Position numbers and translations under genes: made by a program. The notes below the pieces were generated by a model, which was not told where the DNA came from, made no database searches, and saw nothing but the letters and a program-made list of their open reading frames with translations. Positions 41,881-50,277 of a stretch of 64,000 nucleotides of DNA are shown piece by piece. The DNA is from Xylanimonas allomyrinae (GTDB lineage: Bacteria; Actinomycetota; Actinomycetes; Actinomycetales; Cellulomonadaceae): NCBI RefSeq assembly GCF_004135345.1, contig NZ_CP035495.1, positions 2,480,001-2,544,000 on the forward strand, read 5' to 3'. Every line of letters starts with the position of its first letter. Position 1 is the first letter of the stretch.

Positions 41881-42237
41881 ATGGCGGTTCCGGACGCGGT
41901 GTGCTGGGGGCTCAGCGACGAACCCTCGAAGGACCGGCTCGTGACGCACACCCGCCTGCCCGTGGTGCCGTGGCGTGTCCGGCTCCCCGCCCCGATGCCC
42001 GCGAGCTGGGTCGCGTACCTGCTGCTGGCGGCCTTCGCGATGTCGCTCGTGACGTTCATCGGCATCACGTCCACGGGCCACTCGGCCCGGGTCGCGGTGG
42101 TCGCCGCGGCGTTCGCGGCGTGGGCGCTCGGGCGCTGCCTGCGCCCCTTCGCCGAGGTGCGGCTGCGGCGCGAAGCCTTCGCCGTGCTGAGCGTCCTGTA
42201 CGAAGACCGACCCGACTCGCGAGACGCCGGGACGTGA
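41881..42237 (+). CDS. small membrane protein
   Basis: Function unknown. 118 residues with two membrane helices ([20 protein letters not shown] and [16 protein letters not shown]) separated by a short loop. The N-terminus is soluble (~45 residues) and the C-terminus basic/acidic. A strong AGGAGGT site 7 bases before the ATG at 41881 decides the start over an alternative GTG at 41872. It is divergent from purL. Confidence 0.65.
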   Translation: MAVPDAVCWGLSDEPSKDRLVTHTRLPVVPWRVRLPAPMPASWVAYLLLAAFAMSLVTFIGITSTGHSARVAVVAAAFAAWALGRCLRPFAEVRLRREAFAVLSVLYEDRPDSRDAGT

Positions 42238-42351
42238 CGGGTGGGCGCGGCGCGGATGCGCGACGCCGCGGTTCGTCGCCCCGTGGGGCGAGAGGCTGAG
42301 GGAGCAGCCACCTGAGGGCCCGTGCTGCTGGCCGGAGCGAGGATCGCCGTC

Positions 42352-42495
42352 GTGGACGCGGCGGTGCTCGACACGAGCCTCCTCATCGAGAACGGGTCGC
42401 CGCGAGCGGCCGGTGCGCACGACCTCATGACCGGTGCGCGATATGCACTCTTGGTGCACAACTCGTGCACAACCAGGTGCTGGAGGACACGCTAG
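42352..42495 (+). pseudogene. possible N-terminal remnant of a PIN-domain (VapC-like) gene
   Basis: [20 protein letters not shown] resembles the first strand and helix of PIN-domain toxins, with the conserved Asp in LDTSLLI. The frame then degrades and stops after 47 codons, with none of the later acidic residues. The 342-base gap to the next gene holds nothing else, except short GTGCAC repeats (about 42449-42475). Weak call. Confidence 0.3.
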
Positions 42496-42579
42496 CGAGG
42501 GCGCCGGAGCCGCTCCCCGTCGCGGCCGCGGCGTCTTGACGACGTCGCGGCCGCGACCGGCCGGCACCTTGCCGACGCG

Positions 42580-44682
42580 TCAGCGCGCGCGGGCCTTGAG
42601 CGACTTCTCCGGCGTGGGGGCCTTCCCCGACTCGCGCTCGGCCGCGTAGTACGCCCGGGCCTCGTCCTGGCGGACGCGCTCGGCGCCCGTGGCGATCGCG
42701 GCGCGCAGGTGGTCGTCGCCCAGACCCCACGCGTCGACCAGGTCGAGCACGTGGGGGCGCAGGCGGCGCAGCAGCCCGTCGAGCTCCGACTCGACGGCGC
42801 GGGCCCGCGTCGTCGAGAGACGGCCGTGGGCGAGGAACCAGGCGAGGTCCTGCTCGATCACGGTCAGCGCGTAGACGTCGCGCAGCCAGCCGAGCACGGT
42901 GCGCGTGCCGGCGTCGGGCGTCGCGTCGACCGCTGCGGTGAACGCGTCCCAGCGCACCAGGTCGGCGTGCGCGCGGGCGGCGTCGACGAGCGCGACCTGG
43001 TGCCGGTCGAAGATCGCCTGCCCCGTGACCGGGTCGGCCGAACGCGCGGGCCGCAGCGCGAGCGCCACGGCCTCGACCTTCGCGGCCACGCGCCCCGCGA
43101 GCAGCTCGTGCTGGGAGCCGGCGTCGAACCACGCCCCGGCGGCGGGGCGCGCGACGGCGTCGGCGACCGTCTGGACGGCGGCGCGCAGCGGCGTGCGGTG
43201 CAGGGCCGTGTCGATCACGCGGTCGAGCACGAACCGGGCCTTGCCCTGACCGGTGCGCACCTGCGCGCCCATGGCCTTCGCGTAGTCGCCCACGAGGCGC
43301 TTGCCGACAAGCTGGAGCAGCACGGTGTTGTCGCCCTCGAACGTCGCGTACACGTCGAGGTCGGCGCGCAGGCTCGTGAGGCGGTTCTCGGTGAGGAAGC
43401 CCGCGCCGCCGCACGCCTCACGGCACTCCTGAAGGGTGCCGAGCACGAAGTCCGTCGAGGTCGCCTTGAGCGCGGCGGCCATGGTCTCCAGGTCCTGGCG
43501 CTGCTCCGGGGTGTCGCCGCGGCCGCTGAACACCTGGTCGAACAGGTCGAGCAGGCGCTCGTGGGCGTAGTGCATCGCATACGTCTCGGCGATGCGCGGG
43601 AACAGGCGCTTGCGGTGCGTGGCGTAGTCGAGCAGCACGACCTCGTCCTGCGGGCGCGCGCTCGCGAACTGGCGGCGCTGCGCGCCGTAGCGGATCGCGA
43701 TGGCCAGGCCGATGCGCGAGGCGACGCCCGCGGCGCCGTCGAGCGAGACGCGACCCTGGACCAGGGCGCCCAGCATGGTGAAGAAGCGGCGGCCGGGGCT
43801 GTCGATCGAGGACGTGTAGGTGCCGTCCGCGGCGACCTGGCCGTAGCGGGCCAGCAGGTCGGCGCGCGGGACGCGCACGTGGTCGAACCAGAGCCGCCCG
43901 TTGTCGACACCGCGCAGGCCGCCCTTGAGGCCGTCGTCCTCGCCGCCGACGCCCGGCAGGAACCGGCCGGTCGCGGCGTCGCGGATCGGCACGTAGAAGC
44001 AGTGCACGCCGTAGTCGACGCCGCCCGTGACCAGCCGGGCGAACACCGTCGCGGCCGTCGCGTGCAGGGCCGCGTTGCCCAGGTAGTCCTTCCACGCCGC
44101 GCGGAACGGGGTGTGGATCACGAACTCCTCGGTGTCCGGGTCGTAGGTCGCCGTGGTGCCGATGGCGGCGACGTCGGAGCCGTGGCCCGTCTCCGTCATC
44201 GCGAACGCACCCGGCACCGACAGGTCCATCGCGCCCGGCAGCAGGCGGTCCTGCTGCTCGGGCGTGCCCAGGTGCAGGATCGCCGCGGCGAACAGGCCCC
44301 ACTGCACGCCCGCCTTGATCTGCAGCGACGGGTCGCCGATCGCGAACTCCTCGAACCCGGCGAGGTTGGCGCCCGGGGCGTCCCGGCCCCCGAGCCGCTC
44401 GGGGAACGCGAGCCACGACTGGTGCTGCGGGTCCTTGGCCATGAGGTGGCACTGGGAGAGCACGCGCTCGCGATGCTCGTCCATCGACAGCGACTCGTCC
44501 TTCCAGAACTCGGGCTGCGCCGCCCGGGCCCGCGCAGCCGCACGCCACTGCGGCCAGGCGCCCAGGAGCGCGTCGTGCAGCGCGGCGACGGCGACGCGCG
44601 GCTGGCCGGCAGGGCTCGTGGCCTCGGCCACGGGTGCCTCGGCGGGCGCGGCCAGCGGGCCGGGCTCGGTCGTGGTGGTCAT
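42580..44682 (-). CDS. acyl-CoA oxidase-type acyl-CoA dehydrogenase
   Basis: A 700-residue FAD enzyme with the peroxisomal acyl-CoA oxidase layout: MTETGHGSDVAAIGTTATYD (flavin and substrate region), LWFDHVRVPRADLLARYGQV, YATFEGDNTVLLQLVGKRLV, and a C-terminal ACOX domain. Oxidises acyl-CoA to trans-2-enoyl-CoA. Oxidases pass electrons to O2 and dehydrogenases to ETF; which applies cannot be decided from sequence. In mycobacteria the unrelated-length FadE5 occupies the matching place next to fadA2-fabG4. The ATG at 44682 overlaps the TetR stop, so enzyme and regulator are coupled. Confidence 0.9.
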   Translation of the reverse strand: MTTTTEPGPLAAPAEAPVAEATSPAGQPRVAVAALHDALLGAWPQWRAAARARAAQPEFWKDESLSMDEHRERVLSQCHLMAKDPQHQSWLAFPERLGGRDAPGANLAGFEEFAIGDPSLQIKAGVQWGLFAAAILHLGTPEQQDRLLPGAMDLSVPGAFAMTETGHGSDVAAIGTTATYDPDTEEFVIHTPFRAAWKDYLGNAALHATAATVFARLVTGGVDYGVHCFYVPIRDAATGRFLPGVGGEDDGLKGGLRGVDNGRLWFDHVRVPRADLLARYGQVAADGTYTSSIDSPGRRFFTMLGALVQGRVSLDGAAGVASRIGLAIAIRYGAQRRQFASARPQDEVVLLDYATHRKRLFPRIAETYAMHYAHERLLDLFDQVFSGRGDTPEQRQDLETMAAALKATSTDFVLGTLQECREACGGAGFLTENRLTSLRADLDVYATFEGDNTVLLQLVGKRLVGDYAKAMGAQVRTGQGKARFVLDRVIDTALHRTPLRAAVQTVADAVARPAAGAWFDAGSQHELLAGRVAAKVEAVALALRPARSADPVTGQAIFDRHQVALVDAARAHADLVRWDAFTAAVDATPDAGTRTVLGWLRDVYALTVIEQDLAWFLAHGRLSTTRARAVESELDGLLRRLRPHVLDLVDAWGLGDDHLRAAIATGAERVRQDEARAYYAAERESGKAPTPEKSLKARAR

Positions 44683-45404
44683 GCGTGGATCCCCCTCGTG
44701 TCGTGGTGGGTGGGGTGGCTGCCGGCCGTGGCGCCGGCGGGTTCGCGGTGCAGGACCCCGACGGGGCCCTGCCAGAGCCAGAGCGTCACGTGCTCGGTGA
44801 GCTCCTCACGGGTCATCGCGGTCGTGCCCGCCTCCCGGTGGGCCAGCCACCACTCGCCCGCGCCGCGCACGTGCCCGACGGCGCCCGCCGCCCAGGCCGC
44901 GGCGACGTCGTCGGACACCCCGGCGAGCTCGGCGAACGGGCGCGCGACGATCTCGATGACCGAGTCGAGGTATGCCGACAGCGGCGCCTCGGGCGTCCCG
45001 ACGACGCCGGGGCCGGCGTCGCGGTCGTCGGGCTCGACACCGGCGATCGAGGTGCGGGTGACGAACCAGTAGACCTGCGGCGACTGCTCGATCATCTCGA
45101 GGTAGACGCGCACCATGGCGCGCAGGCCGCCGAGCGGCGTCGGCGCGTCCTCGGCTGCCCGTGCGAGCGCGTCACGCATGTCGGCGACGACCGCGGACGA
45201 GACGGCGAGCCGCAGGCCCGCCTTGTCCTCGAAGTAGCGGTAGACGATCGACTTCGACGTCCCCGCTGCGGCAGCGATCTCGTCCATCGAGACGCCGGGG
45301 CCGCCGCGGTGCACGGTCTTGCGGGCCGCGCTCACGAGCTCGGCCCGTCGCGCGGCGCGGTGGTCGTCCCAGCGGGTCGAGCGCCCGTCCTGGTCGCGTG
45401 TCAT
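44679..45404 (-). CDS. TetR-family transcriptional regulator
   Basis: A 241-residue TetR regulator. The N-terminal helix-turn-helix is SMDEIAAAAGTSKSIVYRYF, followed by EDKAGLRLAVS, and the ligand-binding C-terminal domain is all-helical. It is divergent from the thiolase operon and directly coupled (ATGA) to the acyl-CoA oxidase-type gene, so it likely senses an acyl-CoA or lipid intermediate and controls both sides. A palindrome in the intergenic region is its probable operator. Confidence 0.9.
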   Translation of the reverse strand: MTRDQDGRSTRWDDHRAARRAELVSAARKTVHRGGPGVSMDEIAAAAGTSKSIVYRYFEDKAGLRLAVSSAVVADMRDALARAAEDAPTPLGGLRAMVRVYLEMIEQSPQVYWFVTRTSIAGVEPDDRDAGPGVVGTPEAPLSAYLDSVIEIVARPFAELAGVSDDVAAAWAAGAVGHVRGAGEWWLAHREAGTTAMTREELTEHVTLWLWQGPVGVLHREPAGATAGSHPTHHDTRGIHA

Positions 45405-45430
45405 CGCGTTCCCCGGTGAACACGATCTCC

Positions 45431-45446
45431 TGTGATGTGGCTCACG
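45431..45446. promoter_or_regulatory. CRP/GlxR-like site
   Basis: TGTGATGTGGCTCACG fits TGTGA-N6-TCACA in 9 of 10 fixed positions. It lies in the divergent TetR/thiolase intergenic space, close to the TetR start. Confidence 0.4.
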
Positions 45447-45452
45447 GGACGA

Positions 45453-45469
45453 ACAGTATCAGGTACTGT
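45453..45469. promoter_or_regulatory. probable TetR operator
   Basis: ACAGTA-TCAGG-TACTGT is a perfect 6+6 inverted repeat in the middle of the divergent promoter region (179 bases). A second, looser dyad CTGTGA...TCACAG overlaps it at 45466-45485. Binding here would block both directions. Confidence 0.5.
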
Positions 45470-45583
45470 GAGTCCTACGTCACAGTTGCTCCACCACGGG
45501 GGCAGCGCGACGATCGACGAAGATCACGGCCAGGCGGCGCGCGGGACGGCGCGCCATCGGCCCAGAGCGAAGGAAGCGACGCA

Positions 45584-46921
45584 GTGGCCACACGAACCAC
45601 CACCCGCACCAGCCCGCCCGGCGTCCGCGACGCCGTCGTCGTCGGAGGCAACCGCATCCCGTTCTCCCGGGCCGGCCGCACCTACGCCGACGCCTCGAAC
45701 CAGGAACTGCTCACCGCAGCCATCGACGGGCTCGTCGCCAGGTTCGGCCTCCAGGGCGAACGCCTGGGCGAGGTCGCGGGCGGCGCGGTGCTCAAGCACT
45801 CGCGCGACTTCAACCTCGTGCGCGAGTGCGTGCTCGGATCGTCGCTCTCGCCCCAGACCCCGGCCTACGACGTCCAGCAGGCATGCGCGACCGGCCTGGA
45901 GGCCGCGATCGCCGTGACCAACAAGATCCGCCTCGGGCAGATCGACTCCGGCATCGCGGGCGGCACCGACACCGTGTCCGACGCCCCCATCGCCGTCGGC
46001 GAGGGGCTGCGGCGCGTGCTGCTCGAGGTCTCGCACGCCAAGACCGTCCAGGCGCGGCTGCGAGCGCTCGCCAAGCTGCGCCCCGCCGACCTCAAGCCGC
46101 TCACGCCCGTGACCGACGAGCCCCGCACCGGCCTGTCCATGGGAGAGCACCAGGCGGTCACCACCGCCCGCTGGGGCATCACGCGCGAGGCGCAGGACGA
46201 GGTCGCGCTGGCCTCCCACCAGCACCTCGCGGCGGCATGGGACGCAGGCTTCTTCGACGACCTCGCCACCCCGTTCCGCGGGCTGACGCGCGACGACAAC
46301 CTGCGCCCCGACACCTCGCTGGAGAAGCTCGCCGCGCTCAAGCCGGTGTTCGGCAAGGCGCTCGTCGGCCCTGCCGAGCCCACCATGACCGCCGGCAACT
46401 CCACCCCCCTGACCGACGGCGCCTCGGCCGTGCTGCTCGCCTCGCGCGAGTGGGCGCACGAGCACGACCTGCCGGTGCTGGCCCGGTTCGTCGACGCCGA
46501 GACGGCCGCCGTCGACTTCGTGCACGGCCACGAGGGCCTGCTCATGGCCCCCGTCCACGCCGTCCCGCGCCTGCTGGCGCGCAACGGGCTCACGCTCGAC
46601 GACGTCGACTTCTACGAGATCCACGAGGCGTTCGCCTCGACCGTGCTGACCACGCTCGCCGCGTGGGAGGACGACGAGTACTGCCGCACGGAGCTCGGGC
46701 TGCCGGGGGCGCTCGGCAAGGTCGACCCGGCCCGCATCAACGTCAACGGCTCGTCGGTCGCGGCCGGGCACCCGTTCGCCGCGACCGGGGGGCGCATCGT
46801 GGCCACGGCGGCCAAGCTCGTCGCCCAGCGGGCCGCGCAGACGGGCAAGCCCGCGCGAGCGCTCATCTCGATCTGCGCCGCCGGTGGGCTCGGCGCCGCC
46901 GCGATCCTCGAGTCGGCGTGA
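45584..46921 (+). CDS. acetyl-CoA C-acetyltransferase (thiolase, FadA2-like)
   Basis: A 445-residue type-II thiolase: nucleophile Cys101 in DVQQACATGLEAA, the His region NGSSVAAGHPFAATGGRIVA, the NEAF-type HEAF loop, and the second Cys431 in SICAAGGLGAAAILES. It condenses or cleaves acyl-CoAs. The order thiolase - long FabG4-type reductase - MaoC hydratase matches the mycobacterial fadA2/fabG4/htdX cluster. The GTG at 45584 follows AGGAAG. The divergent TetR gene is its likely repressor. Confidence 0.93.
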   Translation: MATRTTTRTSPPGVRDAVVVGGNRIPFSRAGRTYADASNQELLTAAIDGLVARFGLQGERLGEVAGGAVLKHSRDFNLVRECVLGSSLSPQTPAYDVQQACATGLEAAIAVTNKIRLGQIDSGIAGGTDTVSDAPIAVGEGLRRVLLEVSHAKTVQARLRALAKLRPADLKPLTPVTDEPRTGLSMGEHQAVTTARWGITREAQDEVALASHQHLAAAWDAGFFDDLATPFRGLTRDDNLRPDTSLEKLAALKPVFGKALVGPAEPTMTAGNSTPLTDGASAVLLASREWAHEHDLPVLARFVDAETAAVDFVHGHEGLLMAPVHAVPRLLARNGLTLDDVDFYEIHEAFASTVLTTLAAWEDDEYCRTELGLPGALGKVDPARINVNGSSVAAGHPFAATGGRIVATAAKLVAQRAAQTGKPARALISICAAGGLGAAAILESA

Positions 46922-46954
46922 CGCCGCACCACGCCGGACCTCAGGGGAAGAACC

Positions 46955-48367
46955 ATGACTGACGCGTACACCCGGGCCGTCAACACCGGCCTGACCAAGA
47001 CCCTCGCCAGGAAGCTCGGCCTGCCTCGCCCGGCGCTCCTGCGCCGCTACAAGCCGGGCGCCCCTCTCACGACGGGCCCGGTGCTGCTGATCTCCGACCC
47101 CGCGAGCGCCGCGACCGCCGACGCCGTCGCCAAGGTGCTGGCGGGCTGGGACCTGGCGGTACACCGCGGCAGTTCGTCGTCCGATCGTGCGCCCGAGGGC
47201 ACGATCGGACGACAGACTGCCGAGGAGCCCCGCTGGGGCGCGGTCATCCTGGTGCTGGCCGACGCCGAGGGGCCGGGCGAGGTCTCTGCCGCGGTGCTGG
47301 CAGCGGGGGCGGCGGTCAAGCGGCTCGCACCCAGCGGGCGCGTCGTCACCGTGTCCCGCGCCGCGGAGCCCGGCGACCCGCCCGCGGTCGCCGCCGTGCG
47401 GCAGGGCGTCGACGGGTTCGTGCGCTCGCTGGCCAAGGAGCTGCGGGCCGGGGCCACCGGGAACGGCATCGTGCTGACCGGGGGCGCCACCGGCGACGAC
47501 ACGAGCACGCAGGCCGCGTTGCGGTTCTTCCTGTCCGCCAAGAGCGCCTACGTCGACGGCCAGCTCCTGTCCGTCGGCCCGACGCCGTTCGGGCTCGCGG
47601 CGTGGACGCCCGCGTACTGGGACAAGCCCCTCGACGGCAAGGTCGCGGTCGTCACGGGTGCCGCGCGCGGCATCGGTGCGGCCATCGCACGCACGCTCGC
47701 GCGCGACGGCGCCACCGTGGTGTGCGTCGACGTGCCGGCCGCCGGCGAGGGCCTGGCCCGCACCGCCAACGCGGTGCGCGGCACGGCACTTCAGCTCGAC
47801 GTCACCGCGCCCGACGCCGGCGAGAAGATCCTCGCGCACGCCACGGCACGCCACGGGCGCCTCGACGTCGTCGTCCACAACGCAGGGATCACCCGGGACA
47901 AGCTGCTGGCCAACATGGACACGGCGCGGTGGGACTCGGTGGTGGCCGTCAACGTCGAGGCACAGCTGCGCATCAACGCGCACCTGCTGGAGGCGGCCGG
48001 GCGAGGCGAGCTCGACGGGCTGCGCATCGTCTCGCTGGCCTCGACGTCGGGCATCGCGGGCAACCGCGGGCAGACCAACTACGCGTTCACCAAGGCGGGA
48101 GTCATCGGGCACACGGCCGCGACGGCGGCGCTGCTGGCGGAACACGGCGGCACCGCCAACGCCGTCGCGCCCGGGTTCATCGAGACCGACATGACGCGGC
48201 ACATCCCCTTCGCGACCCGGCAGGTGGCGCGGCGGCTGTCGTCGCTGCTGCAGGGCGGCGAGCCCGTCGACGTCGCCGAGGCGATCGCGTTCCTCGCCTC
48301 ACCGCTCGCAGCGGGCGTCACGGGGCAGACCCTGCGGGTGTGCGGGCAGAACATGGTGGGCCGGTGA
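46955..48367 (+). CDS. 3-oxoacyl-ACP reductase, long (FabG4-type) form
   Basis: A 470-residue protein: an extra N-terminal flavodoxin-like domain (~1-205) and a C-terminal short-chain dehydrogenase with the NADPH motif VTGAARGIG, the NNAG-type VVHNAG, the catalytic Ser-Tyr-Lys around SLASTSGIAGNRGQTNYAFTK and the VAPGFIETDM loop. High-molecular-weight FabG reduces 3-oxoacyl thioesters. Inside the N-terminal domain, around residues 71-90, lies an insert SSSSDRAPEGTIGRQTAEE encoded by a large inverted repeat. Overlaps the MaoC gene by GTGA. Confidence 0.93.
   Translation: MTDAYTRAVNTGLTKTLARKLGLPRPALLRRYKPGAPLTTGPVLLISDPASAATADAVAKVLAGWDLAVHRGSSSSDRAPEGTIGRQTAEEPRWGAVILVLADAEGPGEVSAAVLAAGAAVKRLAPSGRVVTVSRAAEPGDPPAVAAVRQGVDGFVRSLAKELRAGATGNGIVLTGGATGDDTSTQAALRFFLSAKSAYVDGQLLSVGPTPFGLAAWTPAYWDKPLDGKVAVVTGAARGIGAAIARTLARDGATVVCVDVPAAGEGLARTANAVRGTALQLDVTAPDAGEKILAHATARHGRLDVVVHNAGITRDKLLANMDTARWDSVVAVNVEAQLRINAHLLEAAGRGELDGLRIVSLASTSGIAGNRGQTNYAFTKAGVIGHTAATAALLAEHGGTANAVAPGFIETDMTRHIPFATRQVARRLSSLLQGGEPVDVAEAIAFLASPLAAGVTGQTLRVCGQNMVGR
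47167..47222. repeat. 56-bp inverted repeat inserted in fabG-type coding sequence
   Basis: Arms CGGCAGT-TC-GTCGTCC... and its mirror pair 22 of 24 bases; the inner 15 bp (47176-47190 with 47199-47213) are perfect, with an 8-base loop. It keeps the reading frame. It looks like a small palindromic (REP/MITE-like) element, but no second copy occurs in this window. Confidence 0.7.
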
Positions 48368-49359
48368 CGGCGGCGGCGCAGGTGAGCGCCGGCGGTACCG
48401 CCGGCGACCTGAGCGTCGAGACCCTTCCCGCGCTGCCGGGCCTCGCCGGTCTCTACGCGCGCGGGGCGGCGTCGTCGGGGCGTATCGCCGCCGGGCGGGC
48501 GCTGCCGGGCCGCGGGCCGGCACCGGCGTCCGACGGGCTGCTGACGCTGCCGCGCGTCGCCTACCGCGTCGCGGGCGTGACCACGGACGGCCTGGCGAGC
48601 CACCTGCGCGACTACCAGCGGCTGCTGCACGAGCCCGGCACCGACGCCCTGCCCGCCGGGTACCTGCACGTGCTCGCGTTCCCGCTCGCCACGGCCGTCA
48701 TGGTGCGCGGCGACTTCCCGCTGCCGCTGCTGGGCATGGTGCACCTGGCCAACGACGTCACGCTGAGCCGGCCGGTGGTGCTGGGCGACGTGCTGGAGGT
48801 GCACGCCTGGGCCGAGGGGCTGCGGCCCCACCGGCGCGGGGTCCAGGTCGACCTCGTGGCCGAGGTGCGCGTCGAGGACCGCGCGGGCGGGGAGCCGCAG
48901 CTCGCGTGGCGCGGCGTCTCGACGTACCTCGCCAAGGGGTTCCACCTGCCCGACGACGACGCACCGGAGCAGGCCGCTCCTGCGACCGAGGGCGGACCCG
49001 AGGGTGCCTGGGTGCCGCCGCTTCCGACGGGCCGGTGGGCGCTGCCGGGCAGCACGGGCCGGGCCTACGCGGCCATCTCGGGCGACCGCAACCCGATCCA
49101 CCTGTCGGCGCTGTCGGCCAAGGCCTTCGGGTTCCCGCGGGCGATCGCGCACGGCATGTACACGGCGGCGCGCGCGCTCGCGGAGGTCGGGCCGTCACGC
49201 GGCGCGACCTACCGGTGGACGGTCGAGTTCGCCAAGCCGGTGCTGCTGCCGGGCACGGTGGACGTGGCGATCAGGCCCGCCGACTCGGGCCACACGTATC
49301 TGGGCTGGGCCTCGACGCGGCGGCTGCGGCACTTCCAGGGCGAGGTCACGCCGCTGTAG
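48364..49359 (+). CDS. MaoC-like double-hotdog hydratase (HtdX-like)
   Basis: A 331-residue protein with an N-terminal hotdog half and a C-terminal MaoC half bearing the hydratase motif AISGDRNPIHLSALSAKAFG followed by RAIAHGMYTAARAL; the Asp and His pair of the motif is intact. Such enzymes hydrate trans-2-enoyl thioesters in fatty-acid elongation or oxidation. The GTG at 48364 overlaps the FabG4-type stop. Last gene of the lipid operon. A block of 12-bp repeats follows. Confidence 0.9.
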   Translation: MTAAAQVSAGGTAGDLSVETLPALPGLAGLYARGAASSGRIAAGRALPGRGPAPASDGLLTLPRVAYRVAGVTTDGLASHLRDYQRLLHEPGTDALPAGYLHVLAFPLATAVMVRGDFPLPLLGMVHLANDVTLSRPVVLGDVLEVHAWAEGLRPHRRGVQVDLVAEVRVEDRAGGEPQLAWRGVSTYLAKGFHLPDDDAPEQAAPATEGGPEGAWVPPLPTGRWALPGSTGRAYAAISGDRNPIHLSALSAKAFGFPRAIAHGMYTAARALAEVGPSRGATYRWTVEFAKPVLLPGTVDVAIRPADSGHTYLGWASTRRLRHFQGEVTPL

Positions 49360-49452
49360 CGGCGCGACGGGCCGGGGCCCAGGTCCCGGCGCGTCGGGGC
49401 TTAGGTCCCCGCGCGCCGGGGCCTGGGTCCCTGCGCACCGGGGTTCGGTGCC

Positions 49453-49618
49453 GGGCTCGGTGACGGGCTCCGTGACGGGCTCGATGCTGGGCTCGCTGCC
49501 GCGTTCGGTGACGGGTTCAGTGACGGGCCCGTGACGGGCTCGGTGACGGGCTCGGTGACGGGCTCGGTGGCGGGTTCGGTGACGGGTTCGGTGATGGGTT
49601 CGGTGACGGGCTCAGCAC
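49453..49618. repeat. degenerate 12-bp tandem repeat
   Basis: About 14 units of the type GGTGACGGGCTC with scattered variants (TTC for CTC, CGTG for GGTG). Fills the convergent gap (49360-49622) between the MaoC gene and a GNAT; the open frame through it (Gly-Ser-Val-Thr) is not a supported gene. Confidence 0.85.
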
Positions 49619-49622
49619 CGGG

Positions 49623-50228
49623 TCAGGCGACGAGCCGGGCCTGCAGGCCGGACCGGACGCGGGGCCACTCGTCGTCGAGGATCGAGTAGTACGCGGTGTC
49701 GCCCGGGCTGCCGTCGGCGGCCAGGCGGTGCTTGCGCAGCACGCCCTCGGGCGTCGCGCCCAGCCGCGTGATCGCGGACCGCGAGCGGGTGTTGCGGGCG
49801 TCGGCGCGCAGGGCGACCCGCTGGAGCCCCCACGTCTCGAACGCGTGCGTGAGGAGCAGCAGCTTGCACGCGGGGTTGTTCGACGTTCCCCACCAGCGGC
49901 GCGCGGAGAACGTCGTGCCGATCTCGACGCGGCGGTGCGCCCGGTGCAGGTCGTAGAACGAGGTCGACCCGCGCACCTCGCCGTCGGGGCGCGGGCGCCC
50001 GTCGCGGTCGGCGGCGTCGCCCGCGCTCACGACGGCGAAGGCGAGCCGTGCGGGGTCCGCCACCTGGCTGCCCACCCACGCCTGCCACTGCGCGAGGCCC
50101 TGCGGGCGGGGCGAGCCCATGCAGAACCACAGGTCGTCGTCGACGATCGCGTCGAAGGCGGGGGCGTGGGCGGGCGTCAGCGGTTCGAGGCGCACGCCGT
50201 GGCCGGTCAGGACGAGGTCGTGGATCAC
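49623..50228 (-). CDS. GNAT family N-acetyltransferase (RimJ/RimL-like)
   Basis: A 201-residue GNAT with the RimJ/L pattern: GVRLEPLTPAHAPAFDAIVD at the start, HRRVEIGTTFSARRWWGTSN, and LGLQRV-like and LGATPEGVLRKHRLAADGS segments. The family acetylates protein N-termini or small molecules; substrate unknown. The ATG at 50228 gives the usual start. Divergent from an LLM gene across ~50 bases. No sign that it belongs to a longer unit. Confidence 0.88.
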   Translation of the reverse strand: MIHDLVLTGHGVRLEPLTPAHAPAFDAIVDDDLWFCMGSPRPQGLAQWQAWVGSQVADPARLAFAVVSAGDAADRDGRPRPDGEVRGSTSFYDLHRAHRRVEIGTTFSARRWWGTSNNPACKLLLLTHAFETWGLQRVALRADARNTRSRSAITRLGATPEGVLRKHRLAADGSPGDTAYYSILDDEWPRVRSGLQARLVA

Positions 50229-50277
50229 GCGCGCATTTCATCACGCGCCCGTCGGTGCCTGCTCCTAAGGTCGGCGC

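Noticed and set aside
42709-45072. A long plus-strand open frame
   Set aside because: Antisense to the acyl-CoA oxidase-type and TetR genes, both of which have clear family motifs.
49360-49622. A Gly-Ser-Val-Thr repeat ORF after the MaoC gene
   Set aside because: Comes only from the 12-bp repeat; no start signal or domain.
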